A stretch of DNA of 22,460 bases from MGBC124762 sp048201935 (GCA_048201935.1 DBFBGR010000005.1:1-22460), one strand, 5' to 3'; positions 14,413 through 22,150 are shown, numbered from the stretch's first letter. Notes: generated by a model from the sequence alone, not told the origin. Translations and numbers: made by a program.

Positions 14413-14480
14413 CCCCTCACCCCCATAGTTCAATATAGTGGACGAGGAGCGGTTTTGTTCCCAAGGGAGGAGACTGGACA

Positions 14481-14858
14481 ATGGCAATCTTCAAAAGAGC
14501 GGCTTTGATGGCCCTGTGCGCTTGCCTTGTCTTTTGGCTGGGCGCTTTGGCCGCCTGCGAGTACGATAGCTGGCGCTATGGCGAGCAATTTAGAAGGGTC
14601 ATGGTCCACGACATCTCTGGGAAGAGATTTTTAGAGGATGAGTCGCTCAAGGTCCTGCGCTGCGGAGAAGCCGAGGCGGAGGTATACGCTGTGGACGGCT
14701 ATACCGGCTGTCTGTACTGGTTTGAGCGGACGCCGGGCCAGGCGTGGAGCTATGTGGACTGGGACGTAGTGTGGTCCGCCTCGGGGACCGCCGACCGATA
14801 CGTTTTTCCCTACTTCAGGCTGGAGAGCCTTTTTGGTGGGGGAAGATACAAGAGATAA
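14481..14858 (+). CDS. Predicted small lipoprotein of unknown function
   Basis: A 125-residue protein that I do not recognise. The N-terminus has a short basic region (K5, R6), a hydrophobic run (7-22) and a lipobox LAAC at 23-26. It is therefore probably a lipoprotein lipidated on C26, with a mature part of about 100 residues rich in Tyr, Trp and acidic residues. It may instead be an ordinary signal anchor. The ribosome site AGGGAGGAG lies at 14464-14472, eight bases before the ATG. It diverges from the small gene at 14236-14412 across 68 bases and is followed at once by a terminator, so it seems to be monocistronic. Confidence 0.72.
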   Translation: MAIFKRAALMALCACLVFWLGALAACEYDSWRYGEQFRRVMVHDISGKRFLEDESLKVLRCGEAEAEVYAVDGYTGCLYWFERTPGQAWSYVDWDVVWSASGTADRYVFPYFRLESLFGGGRYKR

Positions 14859-14860
14859 AG

Positions 14861-14892
14861 GAAAGGGCCGCCGGAACACCGGCGGCCCTTTC
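14861..14892. terminator. Bidirectional terminator between the lipoprotein gene and fhs
   Basis: GAAAGGGCCGCCGG (14861-14874) and CCGGCGGCCCTTTC (14879-14892) form a perfect 14-pair stem with an AACA loop. Short T-rich tracts follow on both strands (TTTC on +, TTTCCTTT on -). It lies between two convergent genes and can serve both. Confidence 0.85.
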
Positions 14893-14917
14893 ATAAAATT
14901 TTCGGTGGATACAGGAC

Positions 14918-16585
14918 TTAGAACAGCCCGGTGATCTTGCCGGTCTCGTCCACGTCGATGCTCTCGGCAGCGGGGACCTTGGGAAGGCCGGGCATGGTCA
15001 TGATGTCGCCTGTCAGGGCCACAATGAAGCCCGCTCCGGCGGAGACCTTCAGGTTGCGGACGGTGACGGTGAAGCCCGTGGGCGCGCCTAGGAGGGCGGG
15101 GTCGTCGGAGAAGGAATACTGGGTCTTAGCCATGCAGATGGGAAGGCCCGCGAAGCCCAGCTCGGCCAACTGAGCGGCCTGCTTTTTGGCGTTGGCGGTG
15201 AGCTTCACACCGTCAGCGTGGTAGACCCGCTGGCAGATGAGCCGCAGCTTTTCCTCAATGGAGGCGTCCAGGGGATAGCTGAAGCGGAAGTCATTGGGCT
15301 GTTCGCACAGCCGGACCACCTCCTGGGCCAGGGTCATGCCGCCCTCGCCGCCCTTGGCCCACACCTCGCTGAGGGCCACGTTGACTCCAAGCTCTTTGCA
15401 CTTGGCCTCCACCAGATCCAGCTCGGCCTTGGTGTCGGTGGGGAAGGCGTTGATGGCCACCACGCAGGGGAGGCCGTACACGTCCTTGATGTTGGACACG
15501 TGCTGGAGGAGGTTGGGAAGGCCCTTTTCCAGGGCCGCCAGGTTTTCGCTGTTGAGGTCGGCCTTGGCCACGCCGCCATGGTACTTGAGGGCCCGGACCG
15601 TGGTCACCATCACCACCGCGCTGGGCTTGAGCCCCGCCATGCGACACTTAATGTCCAAGAACTTCTCCGCCCCCAGGTCGGCGGCAAAGCCCGCCTCGGT
15701 GACGGTGTAATCCCCCAGCTTCAGGGCCATGCGGGTGGCGGTGACGCTGTTGCAGCCGTGGGCGATGTTGGCGAAGGGGCCGCCGTGGATGAAGACGGGG
15801 GTGCCCTCCAAGGTCTGGACCAGGTTGGGCTTCAGCGCGTCCTTCAAAAGGGCCGCCATAGCGCCCTCGGCCTTGAGGTCGTGGGCGGTGACGGGCCTGC
15901 CGTCGTAGGTGTAGCCCACGATGACCCGGGCCAGCCGGGCCTTCAGGTCGGGGATGTCGCTGGCCAGGCACAAAACGGCCATGATCTCGCTGGCCACGGT
16001 GATGTCAAAGCCGTCCTCCCGGGGCACGCCCTGGAGCCGCCCGCCCAGGCCGTCTACGATGTGCCGCAGCTGGCGGTCGTTCATGTCCACGCAGCGCTTC
16101 CAGGTGATGGCCTTGGGGTCGATGCCAAGGGCGTTGCCCTGTTGGATGTGGTTGTCCAGCATAGCCGCCAGCAGGTTGTTGGCCGCGCCGATGGCGTGGA
16201 AGTCGCCGGTGAAGTGGAGGTTGATGTCCTCCATGGGCACCACCTGGGCATAGCCGCCGCCGGCGGCGCCGCCCTTGATGCCGAAGACCGGGCCCAGAGA
16301 GGGCTCTCGCAGAGCGGCCACGGCGTTTTTGCCGATCTTCCGAAGGCCGTCGGCAAGACCCACGCTGGTGGTGGTCTTGCCCTCGCCGGCGGGGGTGGGG
16401 GTGATGGCGGTGACCAGGATCAGCTTTCCGTCGGGCTTGTCCTTAAGATCGGAGAGCATCCGGTAGTCCACCTTGGCCTTGTAGTTGCCGTACTGCTCCA
16501 GGTATTTGCCGTCCACGCCGGCCTTGGCGGCGATGGCGGTGATGTGCTCCATGCTGCAGCTCTGGGCGATCTCGATATCTGTCAT
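14918..16585 (-). CDS. fhs: Formate-tetrahydrofolate ligase
   Basis: ATP-dependent formation of 10-formyl-tetrahydrofolate from formate and THF, part of one-carbon metabolism and of the methyl branch of the Wood-Ljungdahl pathway. The 555-residue length is standard. The ATP-binding P-loop PTPAGEGKT is at 63-71. The family blocks REPSLGPVFGIKGGAAGGG (93-111) and MEDINLHFTGD (118-128) are intact. The Shine-Dalgarno GAGAGGAG (complement of 16596-16603) is well spaced from the ATG at 16585. No folD or other folate gene is adjacent, so it is probably monocistronic. Its product supplies Fmt and purine synthesis. Presence of this enzyme alone does not prove acetogenesis. Confidence 0.98.
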   Translation of the reverse strand: MTDIEIAQSCSMEHITAIAAKAGVDGKYLEQYGNYKAKVDYRMLSDLKDKPDGKLILVTAITPTPAGEGKTTTSVGLADGLRKIGKNAVAALREPSLGPVFGIKGGAAGGGYAQVVPMEDINLHFTGDFHAIGAANNLLAAMLDNHIQQGNALGIDPKAITWKRCVDMNDRQLRHIVDGLGGRLQGVPREDGFDITVASEIMAVLCLASDIPDLKARLARVIVGYTYDGRPVTAHDLKAEGAMAALLKDALKPNLVQTLEGTPVFIHGGPFANIAHGCNSVTATRMALKLGDYTVTEAGFAADLGAEKFLDIKCRMAGLKPSAVVMVTTVRALKYHGGVAKADLNSENLAALEKGLPNLLQHVSNIKDVYGLPCVVAINAFPTDTKAELDLVEAKCKELGVNVALSEVWAKGGEGGMTLAQEVVRLCEQPNDFRFSYPLDASIEEKLRLICQRVYHADGVKLTANAKKQAAQLAELGFAGLPICMAKTQYSFSDDPALLGAPTGFTVTVRNLKVSAGAGFIVALTGDIMTMPGLPKVPAAESIDVDETGKITGLF

Positions 16586-16618
16586 GGAAAAACGCTCCTC
16601 TCTCGGGCAATTTACCCT

Positions 16619-16648
16619 ATTTAATCATAGGTGAGGAAGGGTTGTCAA
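16619..16648 (-). promoter_or_regulatory. Sigma-A promoter of fhs
   Basis: On the - strand TTGACA (complement of 16643-16648, perfect consensus) is followed by an 18-base spacer and TTAAAT (complement of 16619-16624, 4 of 6), with a TG one base upstream giving an extended -10. The predicted leader is only about 25-30 bases, too short for a riboswitch. Confidence 0.7.
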
Positions 16649-16702
16649 GGGTAGCGAAGGAAGTTTCTTCCACCGGGATTTTTGAATTTTTTGCAAACCC
16701 CC

Positions 16703-16731
16703 TTTACTTTCATGCTTTATTGCGATAAAAT
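16703..16731 (+). promoter_or_regulatory. Sigma-A promoter of the yerC-hslO-LCP operon
   Basis: TTTACT (16703-16708, 4 of 6), a 17-base spacer, then TAAAAT (16726-16731, 5 of 6) in an AT-rich stretch that stands out from the GC-rich surroundings. The predicted start of transcription is near 16738, about 28 bases before the TTG start of the first gene. Confidence 0.65.
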
Positions 16732-16765
16732 ATGAAAGCTAAAAACCTGTTGGGAGGGGTCTGTT

Positions 16766-17080
16766 TTGACAAAGAACGAGCAGAAGGTCCACAGCGACAT
16801 CCTCTACCGCACCATATTGTCCCTTCAGAGCCCGGAGGAGTGCAAGCGCTTTTTCCAGGATCTATGCACTGTGGCAGAGCTCAAGGCCATGGAGCAGCGC
16901 TTTGAGGTCGCGCTGCTGCTGGACGAGGGCATGATCTACAACGACATTTTGGAGCGCACCGGCGCTTCCTCGGCCACCATCAGCCGGGTCAACCGGGCCC
17001 TGCACTACGGCGCGGACGGCTACCAGCAGGTGCTGCCCCGCGTCCGGCCCATGTGGGCGGAGGAGAAGGCCAAGGCATGA
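16766..17080 (+). CDS. YerC/YecD family TrpR-like DNA-binding protein
   Basis: A 104-residue protein of the TrpR-related YerC/YecD family, found widely in Firmicutes and without a firmly established target. The TrpR-like core is visible: LCTVAELKAMEQRFEVALLL (33-52), then a helix-turn-helix at about 57-77 (IYNDILERTGASSATISRVNRAL). No tryptophan-operon gene is nearby, so a role in Trp control cannot be claimed. It starts with TTG, supported by GGGAGGGG at 16752-16759 six bases upstream. Its stop overlaps the start of the methyltransferase gene (ATGA). As the first gene after the promoter it could autoregulate the operon, which is inference. Confidence 0.87.
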   Translation: MTKNEQKVHSDILYRTILSLQSPEECKRFFQDLCTVAELKAMEQRFEVALLLDEGMIYNDILERTGASSATISRVNRALHYGADGYQQVLPRVRPMWAEEKAKA

Positions 17081-17838
17081 GCTACGGTTTTCTTGCGCCC
17101 AGCTATGATGTTTTGACCCGGGATGTGGACTATGTCCATATCTGTGATTACCTGGAAAGCTGGTTTTCCGCAGCCCGGTGCCCGGTGAGGACCATCGTGG
17201 ACCTGGCCTGCGGCACAGGCAGCCTGACCTGGCTGCTGGCCCGGCGGGGCTACGAGACCATCGGCGTGGACCTCTCCCAGGAGATGCTGGCCCAGGCCCG
17301 GGACAAGGGCGGCGAGGATTTTGGCGGTATCCCGCCGCTGTTTTTATGCCAGTCTATGGACAAGCTGGACCTCTACGGCACGATGGACGTGTGTGTGTCC
17401 TCCCTGGACAGCGTGAACTACGTCACCCGGCCCGCCGCTCTCCAGCGGGCTTTTATGCGAGTTCACACGTTTCTTATGCCCGGTGGGCTGTTTCTCTTCG
17501 ACGTACGTACCCCGGAGGCGCTGGCCGCCATGGACGGCCAGGTCTTCGTGGACCAGACCGAGGACGCCTACTGTGTGTGGCAGGGGGAGTTTTCGACTAG
17601 GAGCCGCCTTTGCACCTATGAGATGGACATTTTCCGCCGCCGTGTTGACGGCGCGTGGGAGCGGGGCTGGGAGGAGCACCGGGAGCGGGCCTACGATCTG
17701 GAGGAGCTGACGGATATGCTGGCCAAGGCCGGATTCTCCACCGTCAAAGCCTACGCCTGGGGCAAGCGGCGCGGGCCGAAACCCGGCGACGACCGCGTGC
17801 TCTTTTTGGCGCGAAAGAAAGGGAAAAGTCATGGATAA
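17077..17838 (+). CDS. Class I SAM-dependent methyltransferase
   Basis: A 253-residue methyltransferase. Motif I VDLACGTGS is at residues 41-49, the acidic ribose-binding residue D65 is in GVDLS, and the motif IV-like region VSSLDSVNYV starts near 108. It resembles the small-molecule/ubiquinone-type methyltransferase fold. The substrate cannot be read from the sequence. The frame is open for eight more codons upstream, but the ATG at 17077 overlapping the yerC stop is the natural start. Its 3' end overlaps hslO by eight bases, so all four genes from yerC to the LCP gene are probably made as one coupled unit. Confidence 0.87.
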   Translation: MSYGFLAPSYDVLTRDVDYVHICDYLESWFSAARCPVRTIVDLACGTGSLTWLLARRGYETIGVDLSQEMLAQARDKGGEDFGGIPPLFLCQSMDKLDLYGTMDVCVSSLDSVNYVTRPAALQRAFMRVHTFLMPGGLFLFDVRTPEALAAMDGQVFVDQTEDAYCVWQGEFSTRSRLCTYEMDIFRRRVDGAWERGWEEHRERAYDLEELTDMLAKAGFSTVKAYAWGKRRGPKPGDDRVLFLARKKGKSHG

Positions 17839-18712
17839 CTCCATTCGTATGATAGATAAAACGGGCCATGTAAAGGCTGTTGCCATTACAGCAAAGGATA
17901 TGGTGGAGGAGGCCCGGAGCATCCACCATACCGCGCCCCTGGCTACGGCCGCCCTGGGCCGGGCTTTGATGGCGGCCTCCATGATGGGCAGCCAGCTCAA
18001 GGAGGAGCAGGGCGCTCTCACCCTCACCATCAAGGGCGGCGGGCCTTTGGGCACGGTGATGGCGGTATCCGACTGCAACGGCTGGGTCCGGGGCTATGTG
18101 AGCGACCCCGCCGTGGACCTGCCGCTAAAGGCCCCGGGCAAGCTGGACGTGGGTGCGGGCGTGGGCCGGGAGGGCACCTTGACCATCATCAAGGACATCG
18201 GCCTGAAGGAGCCCTATGTGGGCACGGTGCCCCTGGTCTCCGGCGAGATCGCCGAGGATGTGACTAGCTATTTCGCCGTCAGCGAGCAGATCCCCACCGC
18301 CTGCGCTTTGGGGGTGCTGGTGGACACCGACTGCTCGGTGCGCAAGGCCGGGGGCTACCTCATCCAGCTCCTGCCCGGCGCCACCGAGGCCGACATCGAC
18401 TGCATCGAATCGGGCATCGCCGCCCTGGGCCCCATCACCGCCGCGCTGGACGCCGGGCTCAGCGAAGAAGAGGTGTTGCGGCAAGTCTTGTCCGGCTTCG
18501 AGCTGGAGGTCTTGGAGTGCAGCGAGGTCAAGTATCACTGCTATTGCAGCCGTCGGCGCATGGAGCGGGCGCTGGTGAGTATGGGCGGTAAAGACCTGCG
18601 AGAGCTCATTGAGGACCAGGGCGAGGCGGAGCTGACGTGTCAATTCTGTGACAAGGCATACCGCTTTACACGCCCCGAGCTGGAGGCCATCCTCCGGGAG
18701 GCGGAGGCATGA
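17831..18712 (+). CDS. hslO: Redox-regulated chaperone Hsp33
   Basis: Cytosolic holdase chaperone activated by oxidation and unfolding. The 293-residue length is normal. The C-terminal redox switch has the four zinc-binding cysteines as CxC (C237, C239 in HCYCSRRR) and CxxC (C270, C273 in TCQFCDK). The N-terminal substrate-binding domain includes TIKGGGPLGTV and a YVGTVPLVSGEIAEDV-type block, both typical. It overlaps the methyltransferase gene by eight bases and the LCP gene by four. The purine-rich AAAGGGAAA just before the start lies inside the upstream gene. Confidence 0.97.
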   Translation: MDNSIRMIDKTGHVKAVAITAKDMVEEARSIHHTAPLATAALGRALMAASMMGSQLKEEQGALTLTIKGGGPLGTVMAVSDCNGWVRGYVSDPAVDLPLKAPGKLDVGAGVGREGTLTIIKDIGLKEPYVGTVPLVSGEIAEDVTSYFAVSEQIPTACALGVLVDTDCSVRKAGGYLIQLLPGATEADIDCIESGIAALGPITAALDAGLSEEEVLRQVLSGFELEVLECSEVKYHCYCSRRRMERALVSMGGKDLRELIEDQGEAELTCQFCDKAYRFTRPELEAILREAEA

Positions 18713-19758
18713 CGGGCTTGCGGACACGCCCCGGGACGGGAAGGGGACGCTCTGTGGCTCTGATCGTGGCCAAGGTCGTATACTGGCTGGTCTTCGCGCT
18801 GTCGCTGGTGATCGTGGTGGGCTATTGGCACTTTACCCGCCCGCCCACGGTGACCCGGGAGGAGCCTGCGCCCTCGCCGGTGGCGGTGTCCGACGACCCC
18901 GCCACGCCGGAGGACGAGAGCCTGTTGCCGCCCTCCATGCCGCCGGAGGAGCAGGGCCGGGCCTACAAGGACCAGTGCTATACCTTCCTGGTCATGGGCA
19001 TGGACGCGGGCAACGGCAACACCGACACCATGATGGTGGTGACCTACGACGTGCCGGGCAAGCACGTGGGCGTAGTCTCAGTGCCCCGGGACACGCTGAT
19101 GGACGTGCCCCGGACGGTGAAAAAGATCAACGCGGCCTATGCCAGCGGCGGCGTGGAGGAGGTCAAGGCGGAGCTGTCTGGGATGCTGGGCTTTCCGCTG
19201 GACTACTACATCATCATCGACCTGCGGGGCTTCAAGGCCCTGGTGGATACCATGGACGGCGTGGACTTTGACGTGCCGGTGAATATGAACTACGACGACC
19301 CCACCCAAAATCTGCACATCCATCTGAACAAGGGTATGCAGCACCTCAACGGCGCTCAGGCACTACAACTGGTGCGCTTCCGCTCAGGCTACGCCAACGC
19401 CGACATCGGCCGTATCCAGACCCAGCAGAAGTTCCTGGTGGCCTTGGCCAAGAAGCTGGTGAGCTGGAACAGCGTATCCAAGATCAACGACTTCGTGGAC
19501 ATTTTCGCCCAGAACGTCAAGACCGACCTGTCCGTCCGGGAGCTGGGCTACTTTGCTTTGTCCATCCTGGACCTGGACCTGAATACCGGCGTTAGCCTGG
19601 GCACGCTGCCCGGCGACGGCACGGTGACCTACAAGGGCATCCCCTACTATTACCAGTTGGACCCGGCGGCCACGCTGGAGCTGCTCAACCAGTTGGGCAT
19701 GAGCCCCTATGAGGACCCCTTGACCCAGGAGGATCTGAACATTTTTCAGGCCAAATGA
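18709..19758 (+). CDS. LCP (LytR-CpsA-Psr) family cell-wall glycopolymer ligase
   Basis: A membrane-anchored enzyme of the family that transfers anionic glycopolymers from a lipid carrier to peptidoglycan. In 349 residues it has a basic N-terminus, one membrane helix (about 16-39), a Pro/Glu/Asp-rich linker (44-82) and an extracellular LCP domain from about 88. Conserved polar positions are DT in NTDTMMVV (D106), SVPRDT (R127, D128), LVRFR (R223, R225) and DIGRIQTQQ (D232, R235). The start lies inside the hslO stop (ATGA). The gene ends the operon and is followed two bases later by a terminator. Some members act as attenuators or LytR-like proteins by old naming; no DNA-binding domain is present here. 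Confidence 0.92.
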   Translation: MTGLRTRPGTGRGRSVALIVAKVVYWLVFALSLVIVVGYWHFTRPPTVTREEPAPSPVAVSDDPATPEDESLLPPSMPPEEQGRAYKDQCYTFLVMGMDAGNGNTDTMMVVTYDVPGKHVGVVSVPRDTLMDVPRTVKKINAAYASGGVEEVKAELSGMLGFPLDYYIIIDLRGFKALVDTMDGVDFDVPVNMNYDDPTQNLHIHLNKGMQHLNGAQALQLVRFRSGYANADIGRIQTQQKFLVALAKKLVSWNSVSKINDFVDIFAQNVKTDLSVRELGYFALSILDLDLNTGVSLGTLPGDGTVTYKGIPYYYQLDPAATLELLNQLGMSPYEDPLTQEDLNIFQAK

Positions 19759-19760
19759 CA

Positions 19761-19794
19761 AAAAAGCTCTCTTCCTTGTGGAAGAGAGCTTTTT
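19761..19794. terminator. Bidirectional terminator between the LCP gene and the kinase-like gene
   Basis: AAAAAGCTCTCTTCC (19761-19775) pairs perfectly with GGAAGAGAGCTTTTT (19780-19794), loop TTGT. The A and T tracts inside the stem supply a U run on either strand, so it can end both convergent transcripts. Confidence 0.93.
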
Positions 19795-19807
19795 GATATG
19801 GGAAAGC

Positions 19808-20836
19808 TCAGTCGTCGCCTTCGGGGTCGGGGTAGAAAAGTGAGCGGGGCAGGGCGTTGGACAGCACCACCTTCGCCATGGAGAAGCCGCTGGGGTCCCG
19901 GCGGGGCAGGACGGGCTGGGCCAGGGTATCGGAGAGGAGACGGATGGGCAGGGACACGGTGACCCGGGCGCCCTGGTCGGAGGGGTTGACCATCATGGTC
20001 CCCTCATGGGCGGCGGCGATGCGCTGGACCAGAGGCAGGCCCAGGCCCAGGCCACGCCCGGGCAGGAGCCGCTGGGGCTCGCCCCAAAGAGGCCGGGACA
20101 GCAGGTCAGGGGAGAAGCCCTGACCGTTGTCGCACACCGAGATCACCGCCTGGCCCTGCTGCTCGCGTAGCCCCAGGGAGACCCACCCGCCGGACTGGGG
20201 CAGATGGACCAGAGCGTTGGAGATGAGGCTCAGGACCATGAACTTGATCTTGTCCTGGTCGGCGCTCAGAAACAGCTCGCCCGGCTCCAGCTCCAGCCGC
20301 AACTCCACCGAGCTGGGCCGGAACAACTGGCGCAGCTCGTCGGCCAGTTGGGTCAAAAGGGCCACCAGGTCAAAGCACTCCAACTGGCGGAGGATGGCGG
20401 TGGAATAGCTGCCCAGCTCCAGCTCCTGGACCATGCGCAGCAACTGATAGAGCTCCCGGTTGACCCCGCTGAGGCGGTCTCTGGCCTGGAGGTCGGAGCG
20501 GATAGACGGCATCTGGCTCAGGTCGGCGGCGCAGCCAAAGGCGGACTGGAGCAGCTGGCGTACCTGAGCGGCCACGTTTTCCGCCGCGCCGCTGAAAAAG
20601 GCGTCTTCGCGCAAAAAGAGCATGGACGCGCCGTCCACGCGCTGACAAGAGACATGGTAAAACCGCTGGGCGATCCACGCCAGGGTGTTTTCCTCCCAGC
20701 GCGCCAGCTGTTGGAGGCCGCTTTCCGACAGGCCCAGGCGCTGGGCGGCGGTGTTGGCGACCCAGCCCTCGCCGTCGTGGAGCAGAACGGGGTCGGTGAG
20801 CTGGTCGAATACCTGGTGGAACGTCTCTGCCGTCAA
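19808..20836 (-). CDS. Histidine-kinase-like HATPase protein lacking an evident phospho-acceptor histidine
   Basis: A cytosolic protein (no membrane helix) of 342 residues. The N-terminus looks PAS-like (FHQVFDQLTDPVLLHDGEG). The C-terminal HATPase_c domain is intact: N box SLISNALVHL (N207), G1 DNGQGF (236-241) and G2 GRGLGLGLPL (about 261-270). The expected dimerisation segment (about 105-165) has no histidine. The stretch SGVNREL aligns best with the H-box form SxxSHEL and has Arg at the histidine position. No response regulator is adjacent. The TTG at 20836 is chosen over a GTG at 20845 because the latter overlaps the ribosome site. It may be an ATPase, a phosphotransfer partner or a regulator of another kinase; its role is unknown. 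Confidence 0.8.
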   Translation of the reverse strand: MTAETFHQVFDQLTDPVLLHDGEGWVANTAAQRLGLSESGLQQLARWEENTLAWIAQRFYHVSCQRVDGASMLFLREDAFFSGAAENVAAQVRQLLQSAFGCAADLSQMPSIRSDLQARDRLSGVNRELYQLLRMVQELELGSYSTAILRQLECFDLVALLTQLADELRQLFRPSSVELRLELEPGELFLSADQDKIKFMVLSLISNALVHLPQSGGWVSLGLREQQGQAVISVCDNGQGFSPDLLSRPLWGEPQRLLPGRGLGLGLPLVQRIAAAHEGTMMVNPSDQGARVTVSLPIRLLSDTLAQPVLPRRDPSGFSMAKVVLSNALPRSLFYPDPEGDD

Positions 20837-20844
20837 GGCCCTCA

Positions 20845-20850
20845 CCTCCT
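20845..20850 (-). promoter_or_regulatory. Ribosome binding site deciding the kinase-like start
   Basis: On the - strand AGGAGG (complement of 20845-20850) overlaps the in-frame GTG at 20845 but lies eight bases before the TTG at 20836. Ribosome spacing therefore favours the TTG start. Confidence 0.65.
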
Positions 20851-20898
20851 GGCGTATCCCATGATGAGATATAGTATGACTTGGGGGGAACTGCTGTT

Positions 20899-20927
20899 AC
20901 TATACCAAATTTTGGGCCTGGGTACAA
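20899..20927 (-). promoter_or_regulatory. Candidate promoter of the kinase-like gene
   Basis: On the - strand an extended -10 TGGTATAGT (hexamer TATAGT, complement of 20899-20904, 5 of 6) lies 17 bases after TTGTAC (complement of 20922-20927, only TTG agrees). The extended -10 makes it plausible despite the weak -35. Confidence 0.45.
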
Positions 20928-20932
20928 GCAAA

Positions 20933-20968
20933 ACCGTCGAATTTTGATGAAAAAAACCTTTCGACGGT
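20933..20968. repeat. Inverted repeat in the divergent kinase-gap control region
   Basis: ACCGTCGAA (20933-20941) and TTCGACGGT (20960-20968) are perfect 9-base inverted arms separated by 18 AT-rich bases. The repeat lies just upstream of the putative kinase-gene promoter and about 64 bases upstream of the gap -35. It has no proper T run for a terminator on the + strand. A regulator operator is possible. The rest of this 277-base gene-free region (20837-21113) contains the two promoters and ribosome sites and nothing else that I recognise. Confidence 0.5.
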
Positions 20969-21031
20969 GAAACGTGCAAAAAGAACGCCCTTCGGCAGGG
21001 AAAATTTGTGGAAAAATTCTTAAAAGTTTTC

Positions 21032-21060
21032 TTTCCAAACGCCGCGAAATGTGATATCAT
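21032..21060 (+). promoter_or_regulatory. Sigma-A promoter of gap
   Basis: TTTCCA (21032-21037, 4 of 6), a 17-base spacer, then TATCAT (21055-21060, 5 of 6) preceded by TGA, giving an extended -10. The stretch upstream is A/T-rich (UP-element-like), which fits strong expression. Confidence 0.68.
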
Positions 21061-21113
21061 GAGCACGTTAGCAAAGGACCCTAGCAAGAATGATGAAAAG
21101 GAGAAATGAAACT

Positions 21114-22127
21114 ATGAGCATCAAGGTTGGCATCAATGGCTTCGGCCGGATCGGCCGTCTGGTCTTCCGGGCCGGCGTCCTCAGCGACGACATCGAGTTT
21201 GTCGGCATCAACGACCCCTTCATGACCCCGGACTATATGGCTTATATGCTGAAGTACGACTCCGTCCACGGCCAGTTCAAGGGCGAGATCTCCTACGACG
21301 ACCACTCCATCACCGTCAACGGCAAGAAGGTGGAGTTCTTCGCCGAGATGGAGCCCAAGAACATCCCCTGGGGCAAGGTGGGCGCTGAGTACGTGGTGGA
21401 GGCCACCGGCATCTTCCTGACCAAGGAGAAGGCCCAGGCCCACATCGACGGCGGCGCTAAGAAGGTCGTCATGACCGGCCCCTCCAAGGACGACACCCCC
21501 ATGTTCGTCTGCGGCGTCAACCTGGATAAGTATACCCCCGACATGACCTTCGTCTCCAACGCCTCCTGCACCACCAACTGCCTGGCCCCCATCGCCAAGG
21601 TCCTCAACGACAACTGGGGCATCAAGGACGGCCTGATGACCACCGTCCACTCCACCACCGCTACCCAGAAGACCGTGGACGGCCCCTCCAAGAAGGATTG
21701 GCGTGGTGGCCGTGCCGCTAGCGGCAACATCATCCCCTCCTCCACCGGCGCCGCCAAGGCCGTGGGCAAGGTCATTCCCGAGCTCAACGGTAAGCTCACC
21801 GGTATGTCCATGCGCGTGCCCACCCTGGACGTGTCCGTGGTGGACCTGACCGTCAACCTGGCCAAGCCCGCCAAGTATGACGAGATCTGCGCCGCCATGA
21901 AGAAGGCCAGCGAGGGCGAGCTCAACGGCCTCCTGGGCTACACCGAGGACGCCGTGGTCTCCAGCGACTTCATCGGCGAGGTCCGCACCTCCGTCTTCGA
22001 CGCCAAGGCCGGCATCGCCCTCACCGACACCTTCGTGAAGGTGGTCTCCTGGTACGACAACGAGATGGGCTACTCCAACAAGGTTCTGGACCTGATCCGC
22101 CACATGTTCAAGGTGGACCACAAGTAA
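21114..22127 (+). CDS. gap: Glyceraldehyde-3-phosphate dehydrogenase (NAD-type)
   Basis: Glycolytic enzyme converting glyceraldehyde-3-phosphate, NAD+ and phosphate to 1,3-bisphosphoglycerate. The 337 residues begin SIKVGINGFGRIGRLVF after Met, the Rossmann motif. D34 in GINDPF matches the acidic residue that selects NAD over NADP. The catalytic site ASCTTNCLAP has C152. The frame is open for eight codons upstream, but the ATG at 21114, ten bases after AAAAGGAG (21096-21103), gives the standard N-terminus. Codon use is unusually uniform (mostly C- or G-ending, AAG for Lys), as expected for a very highly expressed gene. The gene is monocistronic, with its own promoter and terminator. No cggR-type regulator or pgk gene is next to it in this window. 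Confidence 0.98.
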   Translation: MSIKVGINGFGRIGRLVFRAGVLSDDIEFVGINDPFMTPDYMAYMLKYDSVHGQFKGEISYDDHSITVNGKKVEFFAEMEPKNIPWGKVGAEYVVEATGIFLTKEKAQAHIDGGAKKVVMTGPSKDDTPMFVCGVNLDKYTPDMTFVSNASCTTNCLAPIAKVLNDNWGIKDGLMTTVHSTTATQKTVDGPSKKDWRGGRAASGNIIPSSTGAAKAVGKVIPELNGKLTGMSMRVPTLDVSVVDLTVNLAKPAKYDEICAAMKKASEGELNGLLGYTEDAVVSSDFIGEVRTSVFDAKAGIALTDTFVKVVSWYDNEMGYSNKVLDLIRHMFKVDHK

Positions 22128-22150
22128 TCAGTTCATCCTTCACACAATAA

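Noticed and set aside
16586..16618. THF or other riboswitch ahead of fhs
   Set aside because: The leader from the predicted promoter is only about 25-30 bases, too short for any known riboswitch.
15218..16624. 468-codon open frame antisense to fhs
   Set aside because: It is a complementary shadow of a certain fhs gene, with no ribosome site or recognisable motif.
21081..22121. 346-codon open frame antisense to gap
   Set aside because: The strong codon bias of gap removes stops on the other strand; the translation is Gly/Val/His-rich without any domain.
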